Shown in pieces: positions 9,367 to 18,175 of a stretch of 64,000 nt of DNA. Every line of letters starts with the position of its first letter. Position 1 is the stretch's first letter. Below the pieces are notes generated by a model. That model had not been told where the DNA came from. It did not search any database and was given only the letters and a program-made list of their open reading frames with translations. Source of the DNA: Novosphingobium album (ex Liu et al. 2023) (GTDB taxonomy: Bacteria; Pseudomonadota; Alphaproteobacteria; Sphingomonadales; Sphingomonadaceae); the NCBI RefSeq assembly GCF_029076845.1, contig NZ_JARESE010000047.1, forward strand, positions 1 to 64,000, given 5' to 3'. A program made the translations under genes and the position numbers.

Positions 9367-9872
9367 TCAGGCGGCGTCATGCGTTGCCGCGGCCGCCTGC
9401 GAATGGTGCGGTTGCTGCGCAGCATCGTCGGCGAGGGCGAAGAACATCGGCGTGTCCGCGGCGGAAGCGACCATTTTACCCAGATCTCGGCCGAGTACGC
9501 GCCGCACCAGGATGCGCGTGGAGCGCAGGGCGATCCGAAGCGGGGCTGCCAGGCCGGGCCGGGAAGGGCGGGTGGTCGCCGCGGGCGTTTCTGTTTGCAG
9601 CAATCCGAGCAAGGCCCGTTCGTCGATCGTCAGCGCCGGGGTAGAAGGATCGCCGGCATGGAAACGTCGTCCGGACCAGGCTTCATGGACCGCGAGGAGC
9701 GCCGCGATCGCTGGCGCCAGAAATTCCGCGCCGCGCGACTCAAGGCGGCAACGAGGGTTGGCAGGACAGGGCGACGGCGGTCGATCGCATCTCGCCAACA
9801 GCGCGCTGCATCAACGATGATCGCTTCTGGCGCGAATGGATCGATGAGAGCGAAGGGGGTGGCGGCGGACAA
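9367..9872 (-). pseudogene. Small hypothetical protein gene with a single-base frameshift
   Basis: Two overlapping minus-strand frames join into one sensible protein. The first starts at a TTG (9872) with AGAGGAGAT just upstream and gives MSAATPFALIDPFAPE through PVLPTLVAAL. The second continues from about 9740 as AEFLAPAIAALLAVHEAWSG to a stop at 9367. The frames fit if one base is missing near 9735-9745. The joined product would be about 168 aa: a compact helical N part, a TIDERALLGLL motif and a basic C part. I do not recognise a named family. The shift may be a real mutation or an assembly indel. Confidence 0.5.
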
Positions 9873-10111
9873 GATGATCTCCTCTCATAAACCCCCCGTT
9901 CCCCGATGCTTGCCGCCCATGGTAGGGCGGGCATGTTGCACGGGCAAGACAATCGAATGCGGCACTTCTCGCGTATCATAATTGCACGGCGGCATCGAAC
10001 CGAACCGAACCGGCCGCGGCGCGGCCTGGATTTCGGGCAGATCCGCCAGAAACCCGCTGTTTACGCATGGATGATAGTATCCTGGTAGAACGAGGGAAAG
10101 GAGGGTGCGCT

Positions 10112-10300
10112 GTGGGCAGGAACAGTTCGGAGAGCGAGCAGGAATTACGAAATATTCGCGCCTCTCTTCGGCATTTGCACAATGTGCCGGAGGATCATGT
10201 TTTCGATGATTTGCTCGCACGGTTGGACCGGGCGACGGCGAAAAGGCGGGAAGAGAGCACAGTGGCCCAAATGCGGCGTCATGCGCGCTCGTCGCGATAA
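10112..10300 (+). CDS. Small hypothetical protein, 62 aa
   Basis: The start is a GTG at 10112, chosen because AAGGAGG at 10098-10104 sits 7 bases upstream. The in-frame ATG at 10067 has no such site. The product is charged and helical (SESEQELRNIRASLRHL, then DDLLARLDRATAKRREE) with a basic tail, and has no membrane segment or metal motif. It stands alone between other small genes. Function unknown. Confidence 0.5.
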   Translation: MGRNSSESEQELRNIRASLRHLHNVPEDHVFDDLLARLDRATAKRREESTVAQMRRHARSSR

Positions 10301-10452
10301 CCGCCGGGAGATTTGTCACCGCGGATGATCAGATCGCGCAAGCCATGGATGTTGTCATCCGCGCCCGCGCGATCGACGTAGTTCGATGGCGGCAGGCATT
10401 CGCATTTCCTACCGATCTCACAGTTCGCGGTTCGGCTTCCGGGTTGCCTGGC

Positions 10453-10665
10453 TCAACGAGACGATGAGCCGTCGGGATTTCTGCCGGTCATCATATACCA
10501 CTGTTCCAGGGTTCTTGGCGCGCCGATCAGCCGCTCGATGGCAGTACATACCCAATAAGCCGCTTCATCTTCGGCCTGAAGATCGAGAATTGCCAGCGCG
10601 CGATCGAGCAACGCCTTTGCTTGTAATAATTCCTCGCTCAGCGCACGCTCGGTGAAATGCATCAT
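10453..10665 (-). CDS. Small hypothetical protein, 70 aa
   Basis: A ribosome site GGGAGGTGG lies 3 bases before tandem ATG codons, which strongly supports a real start. The product is acidic to neutral and helical (LSEELLQAKALLDRALAIL), with an aromatic C part (WVCTAIERLIG, LEQWYMM). It looks like a short two-helix cytosolic protein. No family was recognised. It is transcribed away from the response regulator gene at 10947. Confidence 0.55.
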   Translation of the reverse strand: MMHFTERALSEELLQAKALLDRALAILDLQAEDEAAYWVCTAIERLIGAPRTLEQWYMMTGRNPDGSSSR

Positions 10666-10820
10666 CGACCACCTCCCGTGGCAGACTTACCATAAATCTG
10701 CGCGTCGATCCCCAGATTGCGGATCCGGATCGGGGCAAAGGGGTCGTGGTTATGGGTTGGCGCGATGTGTTGTTACGCACGCGATGGCGACAATCGATCC
10801 TTTTTAGTGGCTTGATTGTT

Positions 10821-10849
10821 TTGGTAATTTTATTGCGCCCTTGTATAAC
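10821..10849 (+). promoter_or_regulatory. Sigma-70-type promoter upstream of the response regulator
   Basis: TTGGTA (10821-10826), a 17-base spacer and TATAAC (10844-10849) lie in an AT-rich pocket about 100 bases before the ATG at 10947. Both boxes are close to the -35/-10 consensus and the spacing is ideal. The implied start site is near 10856, giving a leader of roughly 90 bases. Confidence 0.5.
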
Positions 10850-10946
10850 GACACCGGTCAGGAGGTGGTTATTCCGCACCTGGCCGCCGAAGCGTTGAAC
10901 CCAAGTGAGGGGAAGCGGCTCGGGGACGCGGCAGGGGAGGGACGAC

Positions 10947-11336
10947 ATGGAGACGCCACCGGAGTCCGCTAGGGACGGGCGCATCGTGCTCATCGTCGAA
11001 GACGAGCATATGGTGCGAAACATGGCGGCCGATATGTTCATGGCATACGGCTATCATATCCTTGAAGCGTCCAATGCGGCGGATGCCCTTTGCGTTCTCG
11101 AAGCGCGCGGCGACATTGAGGCGGTGTTCACCGATATCGAGATGCCCGGACCAATGAACGGCCTTCTGCTGGCGAGCGAAGTCCGAGGCCGATGGCCGCA
11201 GATTGCCGTCCTCATAACTTCGGGGCGGCTTAGGCCGAGTGGCGACATGATGCCGGTCGGCGCGGATTTCGGCGGCAAGCCCTACCGATCAGACGACGTT
11301 ATCCGAAGGATCGAGGCTTTGGCGTCCGCGGCATAG
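10947..11336 (+). CDS. Single-domain CheY-like response regulator
   Basis: The 129-aa receiver domain has no output domain. The acidic pocket is in IVEDE (residues 16-20), the phosphoacceptor Asp63 is in FTDIEMPG, the switch Thr91 is in LITSG and Lys111 is in GKPY. The ATG at 10947 follows GGGGAGGG and is preferred over the earlier in-frame start at 10905. Such stand-alone receivers act by protein contacts in phosphorelays. No partner kinase is adjacent; the soluble kinase at 61850 is a distant possibility only. A candidate promoter lies at 10821-10849 and a hairpin follows the stop. Confidence 0.85.
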   Translation: METPPESARDGRIVLIVEDEHMVRNMAADMFMAYGYHILEASNAADALCVLEARGDIEAVFTDIEMPGPMNGLLLASEVRGRWPQIAVLITSGRLRPSGDMMPVGADFGGKPYRSDDVIRRIEALASAA

Positions 11337-11349
11337 CCTCGGGCCTGGT

Positions 11350-11380
11350 CTCCCGACGGCAACTGTGCTGCCGCCGGGAG
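11350..11380 (+). terminator. GC-rich hairpin after the response regulator
   Basis: CTCCCG (11350-11355) pairs with CGGGAG (11375-11380), and the stem extends inward through CGGC/GCCG. It lies 13 bases past the stop codon. There is no U-tract, so intrinsic termination is uncertain. Confidence 0.35.
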
Positions 11381-11704
11381 TGAGGAGTCACGCCAAGAGG
11401 GTTTGTCGTGACAGGTCAGGCCCTTAGCAAGGGGCGGGTCGTCCACCAACCGCGTGGGCGGGCAGCTATGGCAGCCCGTCGCGACTTCGACGCGGCTCGA
11501 CGTGTTCCGGACCCCGCTGGAGCTCGGGCGATGTTCGATTTGAGATCGACCTCTGGAAATCGACACTCGCAAACCCAACCCGTCCCGACGCGATCTGCCA
11601 CGGCCGCGGCGAGGTTTCGCCGAGGCCGATAAGGACTTTGCAACGCTCGAAAAGGCGATAAACCTTGGAGCGCCGGATCAGCGGCGTGAAGGAGGAGGTT
11701 CGCG
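11381..11704. other. Non-coding gap of about 320 bases
   Basis: Open frames here (for example 11408-11632 on plus) have atypical Arg/Ala/Pro-rich composition and no ribosome site. I see no repeat or RNA gene. The stretch presumably holds the promoter of the DUF1508 gene. Confidence 0.4.
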
Positions 11705-11881
11705 ATGGCGCACAAGTTCGAGATCTACAAGGACAAGGCGGGAGAGTTCCGCGTTCGCTTCAAATACAATGCCGAGACCATCTTCTCGACGGAAGGCTAT
11801 AAATCGAAGTCTTCAGCGCAGAATGCCATCGACTCGATCAAGAAGAACGGTCCCGACGCGCCCACCGAAGACAACAGCTAA
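11705..11881 (+). CDS. DUF1508 (YegP-type) small protein
   Basis: The 58-aa product reads MAHKFEIYKDKAGEFRVRF, then NAETIFSTEGYKSKSSAQNA, and ends IDSIKKNG plus an acidic tail. The pattern F-x-I-Y-K-D-x-x-G-x-[FY]-R-[VW]-R-[FL], followed by a GY-x-[ST]-K-[SA] turn and a helix, is the single-repeat DUF1508 fold seen in YegP. A strong AGGAGG precedes the ATG. Its molecular role is not established. It appears to be a monocistronic gene. Confidence 0.85.
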   Translation: MAHKFEIYKDKAGEFRVRFKYNAETIFSTEGYKSKSSAQNAIDSIKKNGPDAPTEDNS

Positions 11882-12102
11882 TCTTCCCCCTTTTGCCGGC
11901 AACCCAACGTTGACGTCATCGGCGGTCTGGTCATGCGCACGGCCGCGTGTGGCTGGACCGATGGTGTCGATCCGGAAACCGTTCGTTTCGCGATTGGAAC
12001 CGGGAGCGCAGCGGTTCAGGGGCAATAGCCTCGCCCCCATCCTGACCGGACAGTGTGCCCATGCCCGGCTCCCACCCGCCACGGCTCCGCGACACTCTGC
12101 TC

Positions 12103-13029
12103 TTAGCCGAACGCATGGCGCAGACGGGCCGGCATGGGCCAGCCCCATTGCCGGTACAGTTTCGCGATCACGCCGATCATGGCGGCAAGATGCGGCGAGG
12201 TGTCGGTGTTGCGATGGCTGATGATGATCGGTGAGGTGGCGTTCTGGACGAGCTCGCGAAAGACGATGTCGCGCCGGCCCATGACATGCACCGAGGCCGG
12301 GACGATGCAGATGCCGTCTTCGGCGGCGACCAGACCCAACGCGGTCTGAAGCTCGCGTACCTCATGAATGACGCGGGGCGTGATGCCCTGGTCGCCCAGC
12401 AGCGACAGCACCTGGTCGGCGTAGCTGGGGCGCGGCTCGCGCGGATAGATGATCACGGCTTCGTCGGCGAGGGCGGCAAGATCGATCGGTTTCTCGCCCT
12501 TGAGCAGGCGATGTCCCTGCGGGAGCGCCGCCACCAGGCGCTCCTCGCGCAGGACCTCGCGCTGGATCGCCGGATCGTCGAACCGCACCCGGCCGAAGCC
12601 GACGTCGATGCGCCCTTCCTTGAGCGCATTGATCTGCTCGATGCTCATCATCTCCACGAGGCTGAGATCGACGTCGGGCATGGCGCGGCGGGCCTCGCGG
12701 ATGACGTCGGGGAGGCGCGCGTAGAGCAGCGAGGGGACGAAACCGACGACGAACCGCGGCCGGTTGGAGGTGACGAAGCTGCGCATCGCGGCCTTCAGTT
12801 CATCGAGGCGGCGTGTGACCTGGAGCGCATGCTCATAGAACAGACGTCCCGCCTCGGTCAGCGCCATGGGACGGCTTTCCCGGTCGAACAGCGGCGCGCC
12901 GACTTCCTGCTCGAGCTGCTGGATCTGCCGGCTGAGCGGCGGCTGGGCCATGTGGAGGCGTTCCGCCGCCCGGCTGAAGTTGCGCTCGGCGGCCACGGCT
13001 AGAAAATAGCGTAGTTGCCGGATGTCCAT
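12103..13029 (-). CDS. catR: LysR-type regulator of the catechol operon (CatR/CatM/BenM-like)
   Basis: The 308-aa protein has an N-terminal winged helix (LRYFLAVAAERNFSRAAERL, then MAQPPLSRQIQQLE) and a LysR effector domain beginning with FVVGFVPSLLYARLPDVI. CatM/BenM-type members sense cis,cis-muconate and activate cat genes. The second ATG (13029) is preferred because GGAG lies 7 bases upstream; the ATG at 13035 would leave only 1 base. The gene diverges from catB across 110 bases containing an ATAC-N7-GTAT site, so it likely represses itself and activates catB. The muconate effector is inferred from context. Confidence 0.9.
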   Translation of the reverse strand: MDIRQLRYFLAVAAERNFSRAAERLHMAQPPLSRQIQQLEQEVGAPLFDRESRPMALTEAGRLFYEHALQVTRRLDELKAAMRSFVTSNRPRFVVGFVPSLLYARLPDVIREARRAMPDVDLSLVEMMSIEQINALKEGRIDVGFGRVRFDDPAIQREVLREERLVAALPQGHRLLKGEKPIDLAALADEAVIIYPREPRPSYADQVLSLLGDQGITPRVIHEVRELQTALGLVAAEDGICIVPASVHVMGRRDIVFRELVQNATSPIIISHRNTDTSPHLAAMIGVIAKLYRQWGWPMPARLRHAFG

Positions 13030-13033
13030 ATCC

Positions 13034-13048
13034 ATACTCCAAGGGTAT
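13034..13048. promoter_or_regulatory. CatR/BenM-type operator ATAC-N7-GTAT
   Basis: A perfect dyad ATAC TCCAAGG GTAT matches the recognition half-sites known for CatM and BenM. It abuts the regulator's start and is centred about 64 bases upstream of the likely catB transcription start. LysR activators usually place their recognition site at about -65. Confidence 0.75.
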
Positions 13049-13069
13049 AGCCGGGGACCGACTTAGTCT

Positions 13070-13098
13070 TTGCCCGACTCTGCGACAAGGCATACGCT
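13070..13098 (+). promoter_or_regulatory. Candidate catB operon promoter
   Basis: TTGCCC (13070-13075), a 17-base spacer and TACGCT (13093-13098) lie about 40 bases before the catB ATG. The -10 box is weak, as expected for a promoter needing LysR activation. A half-site ATAC at 13092-13095 overlaps it and could be the activation site. Confidence 0.45.
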
Positions 13099-13139
13099 GC
13101 CAAAAGTGGTTACAACCCATGGCAATCGTCAGGTGAGAG

Positions 13140-14306
13140 ATGCTCGCGATCGAATCCGTTGATACCTTCCTGGTAGATTTGCCGACCATCCGGCCCCATG
13201 TCCTGTCGATGGCGACGATGATGCGGCAGACCGCCGTCTTCGTGCGCATCCGCTGCGCCGACGGGATCACTGGTACCGGCGAGGCCACCACGATCGGTGG
13301 CCTGAGCTATGGCCCGGAAAGCCCGGAGGGTATCAAGCTCGCCATCGATACCTATTTCACGCCGCTGCTGCTCAAGGCCGATGCCGATCGGCCGACTTCG
13401 GCGATGGCCATGCTGGGCCGGTCGATCGTCGGCAATCATTTCGCCAAATGCGCGGTCGAGACCGCCCTGCTCGATGCGATGGGGCAGCGCCTCGGCGTGC
13501 CGATCTCCGAACTGCTCGGCGGCCGCCGGCGCGATCGCCTGCTCGTCGCCTGGACGCTGGCGAGCGGCGATACCGCCAAGGATATCGCCGAGGCCGAGCA
13601 TATGCTCGACATTCGCCGTCACAACATCTTCAAGCTCAAGATCGGCAAGCGCGGCGTCGCCGACGATGTCGCCCATGTCGCGGCGATCAAGCGGGCGCTG
13701 GGCGAGCGGGCCAGTGTGCGGGTCGACGTCAACCAGGCATGGGACGAGGCGAGCGCCGCGAGAGGCATCGCCATGCTTCAGGACGCCGGTTGCGATCTTG
13801 TCGAACAGCCGGTGGCCGCGCACGCTCGAGGCGCGATGGCCCGTCTCGCCCAGGCTGCCATCGTGCCGATCATGGCTGACGAGGCCCTGACCGGGCCCGA
13901 CAGCGCCTTCGACTATGCCGCAGCGGCGGCGGCCGATGTGTTCGCGGTCAAGATCCAGCAATCGGGTGGTCTCCATGCCGCCTGCAAGGTCGGCGCGATC
14001 GCCGACGCGGCAGGGATCGGCCTCTACGGAGGCACGATGCTGGAAGTCGGCATCGCGACCGCGGCCTCGGCGCATGTCTTTGCGACCTTTCCCAAGCTCG
14101 CCTTCCAGACGGAGCTGTTCGGGCCCTTGCTCGTCACCGAGGAAGTCCTGGCCGAACCGCTCCAATATGCCGACTTCGCGCTGAAGGTGCCCGATGGCCC
14201 CGGCCTTGGCGTGACGCTCGACATGGAGCGCGTCGCCTTCTTCCGGCGCGATGCCGACCGCAAGTCCTTCCATGGCGGCGCGTCCGCCCAGCCTGCAGGA
14301 GACTGA
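13140..14306 (+). CDS. catB: Muconate cycloisomerase
   Basis: The 388-aa enolase-superfamily enzyme cycloisomerises cis,cis-muconate to muconolactone. The active site is complete: the KxK motif with base Lys167 (FKLKIG), metal ligands Asp196 (DVNQAW), Glu222 (EQP) and Asp247 (ADE), and second Lys271 (AVKIQQSGG). All are shifted by -2 from the Pseudomonas numbering. It is the first gene of the operon, and catC follows after 3 bases. Start ATG has AGGTGAG just upstream. Chloromuconate cycloisomerases look similar, but the catA and catC neighbours favour the ordinary catechol branch. Confidence 0.95.
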   Translation: MLAIESVDTFLVDLPTIRPHVLSMATMMRQTAVFVRIRCADGITGTGEATTIGGLSYGPESPEGIKLAIDTYFTPLLLKADADRPTSAMAMLGRSIVGNHFAKCAVETALLDAMGQRLGVPISELLGGRRRDRLLVAWTLASGDTAKDIAEAEHMLDIRRHNIFKLKIGKRGVADDVAHVAAIKRALGERASVRVDVNQAWDEASAARGIAMLQDAGCDLVEQPVAAHARGAMARLAQAAIVPIMADEALTGPDSAFDYAAAAAADVFAVKIQQSGGLHAACKVGAIADAAGIGLYGGTMLEVGIATAASAHVFATFPKLAFQTELFGPLLVTEEVLAEPLQYADFALKVPDGPGLGVTLDMERVAFFRRDADRKSFHGGASAQPAGD

Positions 14307-14309
14307 GCC

Positions 14310-14600
14310 ATGTTGTTCCACGTTCGCATGGATGTGAACATTCCCCACGACCTCGATCCGATCCGGGCCGACGAGTTGAAGCGCGTCGAGCGCGAACGCG
14401 CCCAGGAGCTGCAAAGACAGGGCAAATGGCGTCACTTGTGGCGGATTGCCGGTCAATATTCGAACATCAGTGTCTTCGACGTCGCCGACCCGCAGGAATT
14501 GCATGATCTTGTCAGCACGCTGCCGTTATTTCCCTTCATGGCGATCGAGGTGACGCCGCTCTGTCGGCATCCTTCGTCGATCCACGAGGACGAACGCTGA
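14310..14600 (+). CDS. catC: Muconolactone delta-isomerase
   Basis: The 96-aa protein begins MLFHVRMDVNIPHDLDP and includes GKWRHLWRIAGQYSNISVFD and LPLFPFMAIEVTPLCRHPSS, the usual CatC signatures. The length equals the family norm. It isomerises muconolactone to 3-oxoadipate enol-lactone in the cytosol as a decamer. It lies 3 bases after catB and 25 bases before catA. Confidence 0.96.
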   Translation: MLFHVRMDVNIPHDLDPIRADELKRVERERAQELQRQGKWRHLWRIAGQYSNISVFDVADPQELHDLVSTLPLFPFMAIEVTPLCRHPSSIHEDER

Positions 14601-14625
14601 AACAATCTGATCCAAGGAGAGTGAT

Positions 14626-15552
14626 ATGGCCGAAAATCTCGTAAACACCCCCGAAGTCCAGGGGCTGCTCGACAAGCTGAGCGGTCAGGATCAGGCCGCC
14701 GGCGACGCGCGCCTGAAGGCGGTCATCCGCCGCATCATGGGCGACCTGTTCGCCACGATCGACGAATTCGATCTCACCGACAACGAAGTCTGGGGCGCGC
14801 TCAACTATGCCGCGGCCGGATCGGGCGAGTTCGGCCTGTGGGCGGCAGGCCTCGGGCTCGAGCGCTATCTCGATATCCGCGCCGATGCGATCGATGCCGG
14901 ACATGGCGTCACGGGCGGCACGCCGCGCACCATCGAAGGCCCGCTCTATGTGGCTGGCGCGCCGGAGACCCAGGGCTTCGCCCGGCTCGACGACGGCGCC
15001 GATGACGGCAAGGGCGAGGTGCTCATCATGCACGGCCAGGTCCGCGACGTGGCGGGCAAGCCGCTTGCCAACGCCAAGGTCGAGGTGTGGCACGCCAATA
15101 CGCTTGGCAACTATTCCTATTTCGACCAGACGCAGAGCGCGTTCAACCTGCGCCGCACGATCTATGCCGACAGCGAAGGGCGCTATGCGTTCCGCTCGAT
15201 CGTGCCGGTGGGCTATGCCTGTCCGCCTGGGGGTTCGACCGAAGGTATCCTCAAGGCGATCGGCCGCCACGGTAACCGTCCGGCCCATATCCATTTCTTC
15301 ATCTCGGCCCATGGCCATCGGCATCTGACGACGCAGATCAACATCGAAGGCGACCCTTATCTGCACGACGATTTCGCCTATGCGACCCGCGATGACCTGA
15401 TCCCGCCCGTCAATCATGCCGGCAATGGCGACCTGGGTGCGAAATACGGCGTGTCCGACCCGTTCGCCGAGATTGAATTCGATTTCGTGCTGCAGGCCGC
15501 GACCGACGCGGCCGAGGAGGATGCGTCCACCCGGCAGCGCGCCGCGGCCTGA
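14626..15552 (+). CDS. catA: Catechol 1,2-dioxygenase (intradiol)
   Basis: The 308-aa non-haem Fe(III) enzyme cleaves catechol to cis,cis-muconate. An N-terminal helical linker domain precedes the catalytic beta-sandwich. The four iron ligands are present: Tyr163 (GNYSYFD), Tyr197 (VGYACPP), His221 and His223 (RPAHIHFF). A ribosome site AAGGAGAG precedes the ATG. The enzyme opens the ring, yet its gene is third in the operon; no benzoate or phenol hydroxylase gene is in the window, so the catechol source is elsewhere. Confidence 0.96.
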   Translation: MAENLVNTPEVQGLLDKLSGQDQAAGDARLKAVIRRIMGDLFATIDEFDLTDNEVWGALNYAAAGSGEFGLWAAGLGLERYLDIRADAIDAGHGVTGGTPRTIEGPLYVAGAPETQGFARLDDGADDGKGEVLIMHGQVRDVAGKPLANAKVEVWHANTLGNYSYFDQTQSAFNLRRTIYADSEGRYAFRSIVPVGYACPPGGSTEGILKAIGRHGNRPAHIHFFISAHGHRHLTTQINIEGDPYLHDDFAYATRDDLIPPVNHAGNGDLGAKYGVSDPFAEIEFDFVLQAATDAAEEDASTRQRAAA

Positions 15553-15599
15553 GCGCGCGCTGAAACGCATTGCCGATATGGTTGAAGGAGTGAGCTTCG

Positions 15600-16310
15600 A
15601 TGCCTGACAAGATCTACGACAGTCCCTCCGCCGCGCTGGACGGACTGCTGTTCGACGGGATGACCATCATGTCGGGGGGCTTCGGCCTGTCCGGCAATCC
15701 GGAAAGCCTGATCCCGGAAATCCGCAGGAGCGGGGTCAGGGAGCTGACCGTCATCTCGAACAATGCCGGGGCTGACGGCTTTGGCCTGTGGATGCTGCTG
15801 GAAAGCCGGCAGGTGAAGAAGATGATTTCCAGCTATGTCGGTGAGAACAAGCTGTTCGAGCAGCAATATCTGTCGGGCGAGCTGGAGCTGGAACTGAACC
15901 CGCAGGGCACGCTCGCCGAGCGCATCCGCGCCGGCGGTGCGGGCATCCCTGCCTTCTACACCCGGACCGGGGTCGGCACCGTGGTCGCCGAAGGCAAGCC
16001 GGTGGAAGTCTTCGAAGGCGCGGAATATGTGCGCGAGACCTGGCTGCGCGCGGATCTGTCCATCGTCAAGGCCTGGCGGGCGGACCCGGCCGGCAATCTC
16101 ATGTTCCGCAAGACCGCCCGCAACTTCAACCCCAACATGGCGACCGCCGGCAAGGTGACGGTGGCGGAGGTCGAGGAAATCGTGCCCGCCGGCACGTTCG
16201 ACCCCGACTGCATTCACACGCCCGGCATCTTCGTCGACCGCATCGTCAAGGCGACGATCAACGAGAAGCGGATCGAGAAGCTCACGACGCGCGCAAGGGA
16301 GGATGCATGA
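15600..16310 (+). CDS. pcaI: 3-oxoadipate CoA-transferase subunit A
   Basis: The 236-aa protein contains the CoA-transferase family I glycine motif ([10 protein letters not shown] near residue 23) and the VISNNAG and GAGIPAFYT segments. With subunit B it moves CoA from succinyl-CoA to 3-oxoadipate. GAAGGAG precedes the ATG. The gene overlaps pcaJ by 4 bases. The catechol-operon copy is sometimes called catI; a general 3-oxoacid CoA-transferase is possible by sequence, but context argues for oxoadipate. Confidence 0.9.
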   Translation: MPDKIYDSPSAALDGLLFDGMTIMSGGFGLSGNPESLIPEIRRSGVRELTVISNNAGADGFGLWMLLESRQVKKMISSYVGENKLFEQQYLSGELELELNPQGTLAERIRAGGAGIPAFYTRTGVGTVVAEGKPVEVFEGAEYVRETWLRADLSIVKAWRADPAGNLMFRKTARNFNPNMATAGKVTVAEVEEIVPAGTFDPDCIHTPGIFVDRIVKATINEKRIEKLTTRAREDA

Positions 16311-16969
16311 TGACCGACCAATCCGCCAAGGGCTGGACCCGCGACGAGATGGCCGCGCGTGCCGCGAAGGAACTGTGCGACGGCTTCTACGTCAATCTCG
16401 GCATCGGTAACCCGACGCTGGTGGCGAACCATGTGCCCGACGGTATCGAGGTGACGCTCCAGTCGGAAAACGGCATGCTCGGCATCGGCCCCTTTCCCTT
16501 CGAGGGCGAGGCTGATCCCGACCTTATCAACGCGGGCAAGCAGACGATCACCGCGCTGCCGACCTCCAGCTATTTCTCGAGCGCGGACAGCTTCGCCATG
16601 ATCCGCGGCGGGCATATCGACATGGCGGTGTTGGGTGCGATGGAAGTCGCCGCCAATGGCGATCTCGCCAACTGGACCATCCCCGGCAAGATGGTGAAGG
16701 GCATGGGCGGCGCGATGGATCTCGTCGCCGGGGTCAAGCGCGTCGTCGTCGTCATGGAGCATGTCAACAAGGCGGGCGAACCGAAGATCCTCAAGGCCTG
16801 CGCCCTGCCGCTGACCGGCAAGGCCTGTGTCGATCTCATCATCACGGACCTGTGCGTGCTGGAAGTCGACAAGGCGAACGCGATCCTCAAACTGGTCGAG
16901 CTCGCGCCGGGCGTGACCGAGGAGGAGGTCCGCGCGAGCACGGCCGCGCCGATCGCCGAGAGGATATAG
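16307..16969 (+). CDS. pcaJ: 3-oxoadipate CoA-transferase subunit B
   Basis: The 220-aa protein has [11 protein letters not shown] with the catalytic glutamate of the SENG motif near residue 50, then [14 protein letters not shown] and [19 protein letters not shown], typical of the beta subunit. The ATG lies inside the end of pcaI, so the two subunits are probably translationally coupled. The stop is 3 bases before pcaF. Confidence 0.92.
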   Translation: MMTDQSAKGWTRDEMAARAAKELCDGFYVNLGIGNPTLVANHVPDGIEVTLQSENGMLGIGPFPFEGEADPDLINAGKQTITALPTSSYFSSADSFAMIRGGHIDMAVLGAMEVAANGDLANWTIPGKMVKGMGGAMDLVAGVKRVVVVMEHVNKAGEPKILKACALPLTGKACVDLIITDLCVLEVDKANAILKLVELAPGVTEEEVRASTAAPIAERI

Positions 16970-16972
16970 AGC

Positions 16973-18175
16973 ATGAGCGAGGCATTCATCTGCGACGCGC
17001 TGCGCACGCCCATCGGCCGCTATGGCGGCGCACTGGCGCCGGTCCGCGCCGACGATCTTGCCGCGCTCCCCATCGCGGCGCTCATCGCGCGCTCGGGCTT
17101 CGATCCCGCGGCGATCGACGATGTGATCCTGGGCTGCGCCAACCAGGCGGGCGAGGACAATCGCAACGTCGCGCGCATGGCCGCGCTGCTCGCCGGGCTT
17201 CCCGAGACGGTGGGCGGCAGCACGATCAACCGCCTCTGCGCCTCGGGCCTCGATGCGGTCGGCAGCGCCGCGCGCGCGATCCGGGCCGGCGATGCCGACC
17301 TTGTCATCGCCGGCGGGGTCGAGAGCATGAGCCGTGCGCCCTTCGTGATGCCCAAGGCGGAAGGCGCCTTTTCGCGCGCCAATGCCATTTATGACACGAC
17401 GATCGGCTGGCGCTTCGTCAATGCCAGGATGAAGGCGGCTTACGGCGTCGATTCCATGCCGGAGACGGGCGAGAATGTCGCGCAGGATTATGGCGTCTCG
17501 CGAGAGGACCAGGATGCGTTCGCCCTCCGCAGCCAGCAGCGCACCGCTGCGGCGCAGGCGCGCGGCTGGTTCCGGGACGAGATCACGCCCGTCACCATCA
17601 AGGACCGCAAGGGTCACGAGACCGTGTTCGACACCGACGAACATCCGCGCTCCGACACCACCGCGGAAGGGCTGGTGAAACTGAAGCCGATCGTCCGGCC
17701 GGACGGGACCGTCACGGCCGGCAATGCCTCGGGCGTCAATGACGGCGCCGCGGCGATGATCGTCGCCAGCGAGGCGGCGGTGAAGCGTCACGGCCTCACG
17801 CCGCGCGCGCGCATCCTCGGCATGGCAAGCGCCGGCGTCGCGCCGCGCGTCATGGGGATCGGGCCGGTTCCGGCGACCGAAAAGCTCCTGGCCCGGCTCG
17901 GCCTGAAGATCGACGCCTTCGATGCCATCGAACTCAACGAGGCTTTCGCCTCGCAAGGCATCGCCGTGCTGCGCGGGCTCGGGCTTCAGGCGGACGATCC
18001 GCGCGTGAATCCCAATGGCGGAGCCATCGCGCTTGGTCACCCGCTCGGCATGTCGGGCGCCCGATTGGCGCAGGCGCTGGTGCATCAGCTTGAAAGGGCA
18101 GGCGGCAAGCTCGGTCTGGCGACACTGTGCGTTGGGGTCGGCCAGGGCCTGTCGCTGGCGGTGGAGCGGGTGTGA
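16973..18175 (+). CDS. pcaF: 3-oxoadipyl-CoA thiolase
   Basis: The 400-aa thiolase has nucleophilic Cys89 ([10 protein letters not shown]), His356 ([10 protein letters not shown]) and Cys386 (LCVGVGQG). PcaF-type members cleave 3-oxoadipyl-CoA to succinyl-CoA plus acetyl-CoA, the final step here. Sequence alone does not exclude acetyl-CoA acetyltransferase; placement between pcaJ and pcaD decides the call. Its stop shares one base with the pcaD start codon. Confidence 0.92.
   Translation: MSEAFICDALRTPIGRYGGALAPVRADDLAALPIAALIARSGFDPAAIDDVILGCANQAGEDNRNVARMAALLAGLPETVGGSTINRLCASGLDAVGSAARAIRAGDADLVIAGGVESMSRAPFVMPKAEGAFSRANAIYDTTIGWRFVNARMKAAYGVDSMPETGENVAQDYGVSREDQDAFALRSQQRTAAAQARGWFRDEITPVTIKDRKGHETVFDTDEHPRSDTTAEGLVKLKPIVRPDGTVTAGNASGVNDGAAAMIVASEAAVKRHGLTPRARILGMASAGVAPRVMGIGPVPATEKLLARLGLKIDAFDAIELNEAFASQGIAVLRGLGLQADDPRVNPNGGAIALGHPLGMSGARLAQALVHQLERAGGKLGLATLCVGVGQGLSLAVERV

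Noticed and set aside
10752..10898. 48-codon plus-strand frame with a hydrophobic stretch (SILFSGLIVLVILL)
   Set aside because: It spans the AT-rich TTGGTA-N17-TATAAC promoter; the hydrophobic codons are explained by T-rich promoter DNA, and the ribosome site is weak.
11408..11632. 74-codon plus-strand frame
   Set aside because: Arg/Ala-rich shadow composition with no ribosome site.
13110..14504. 464-codon minus-strand frame opposite catB/catC
   Set aside because: It is an antisense shadow of GC-rich coding DNA; catB has every catalytic residue on the plus strand.
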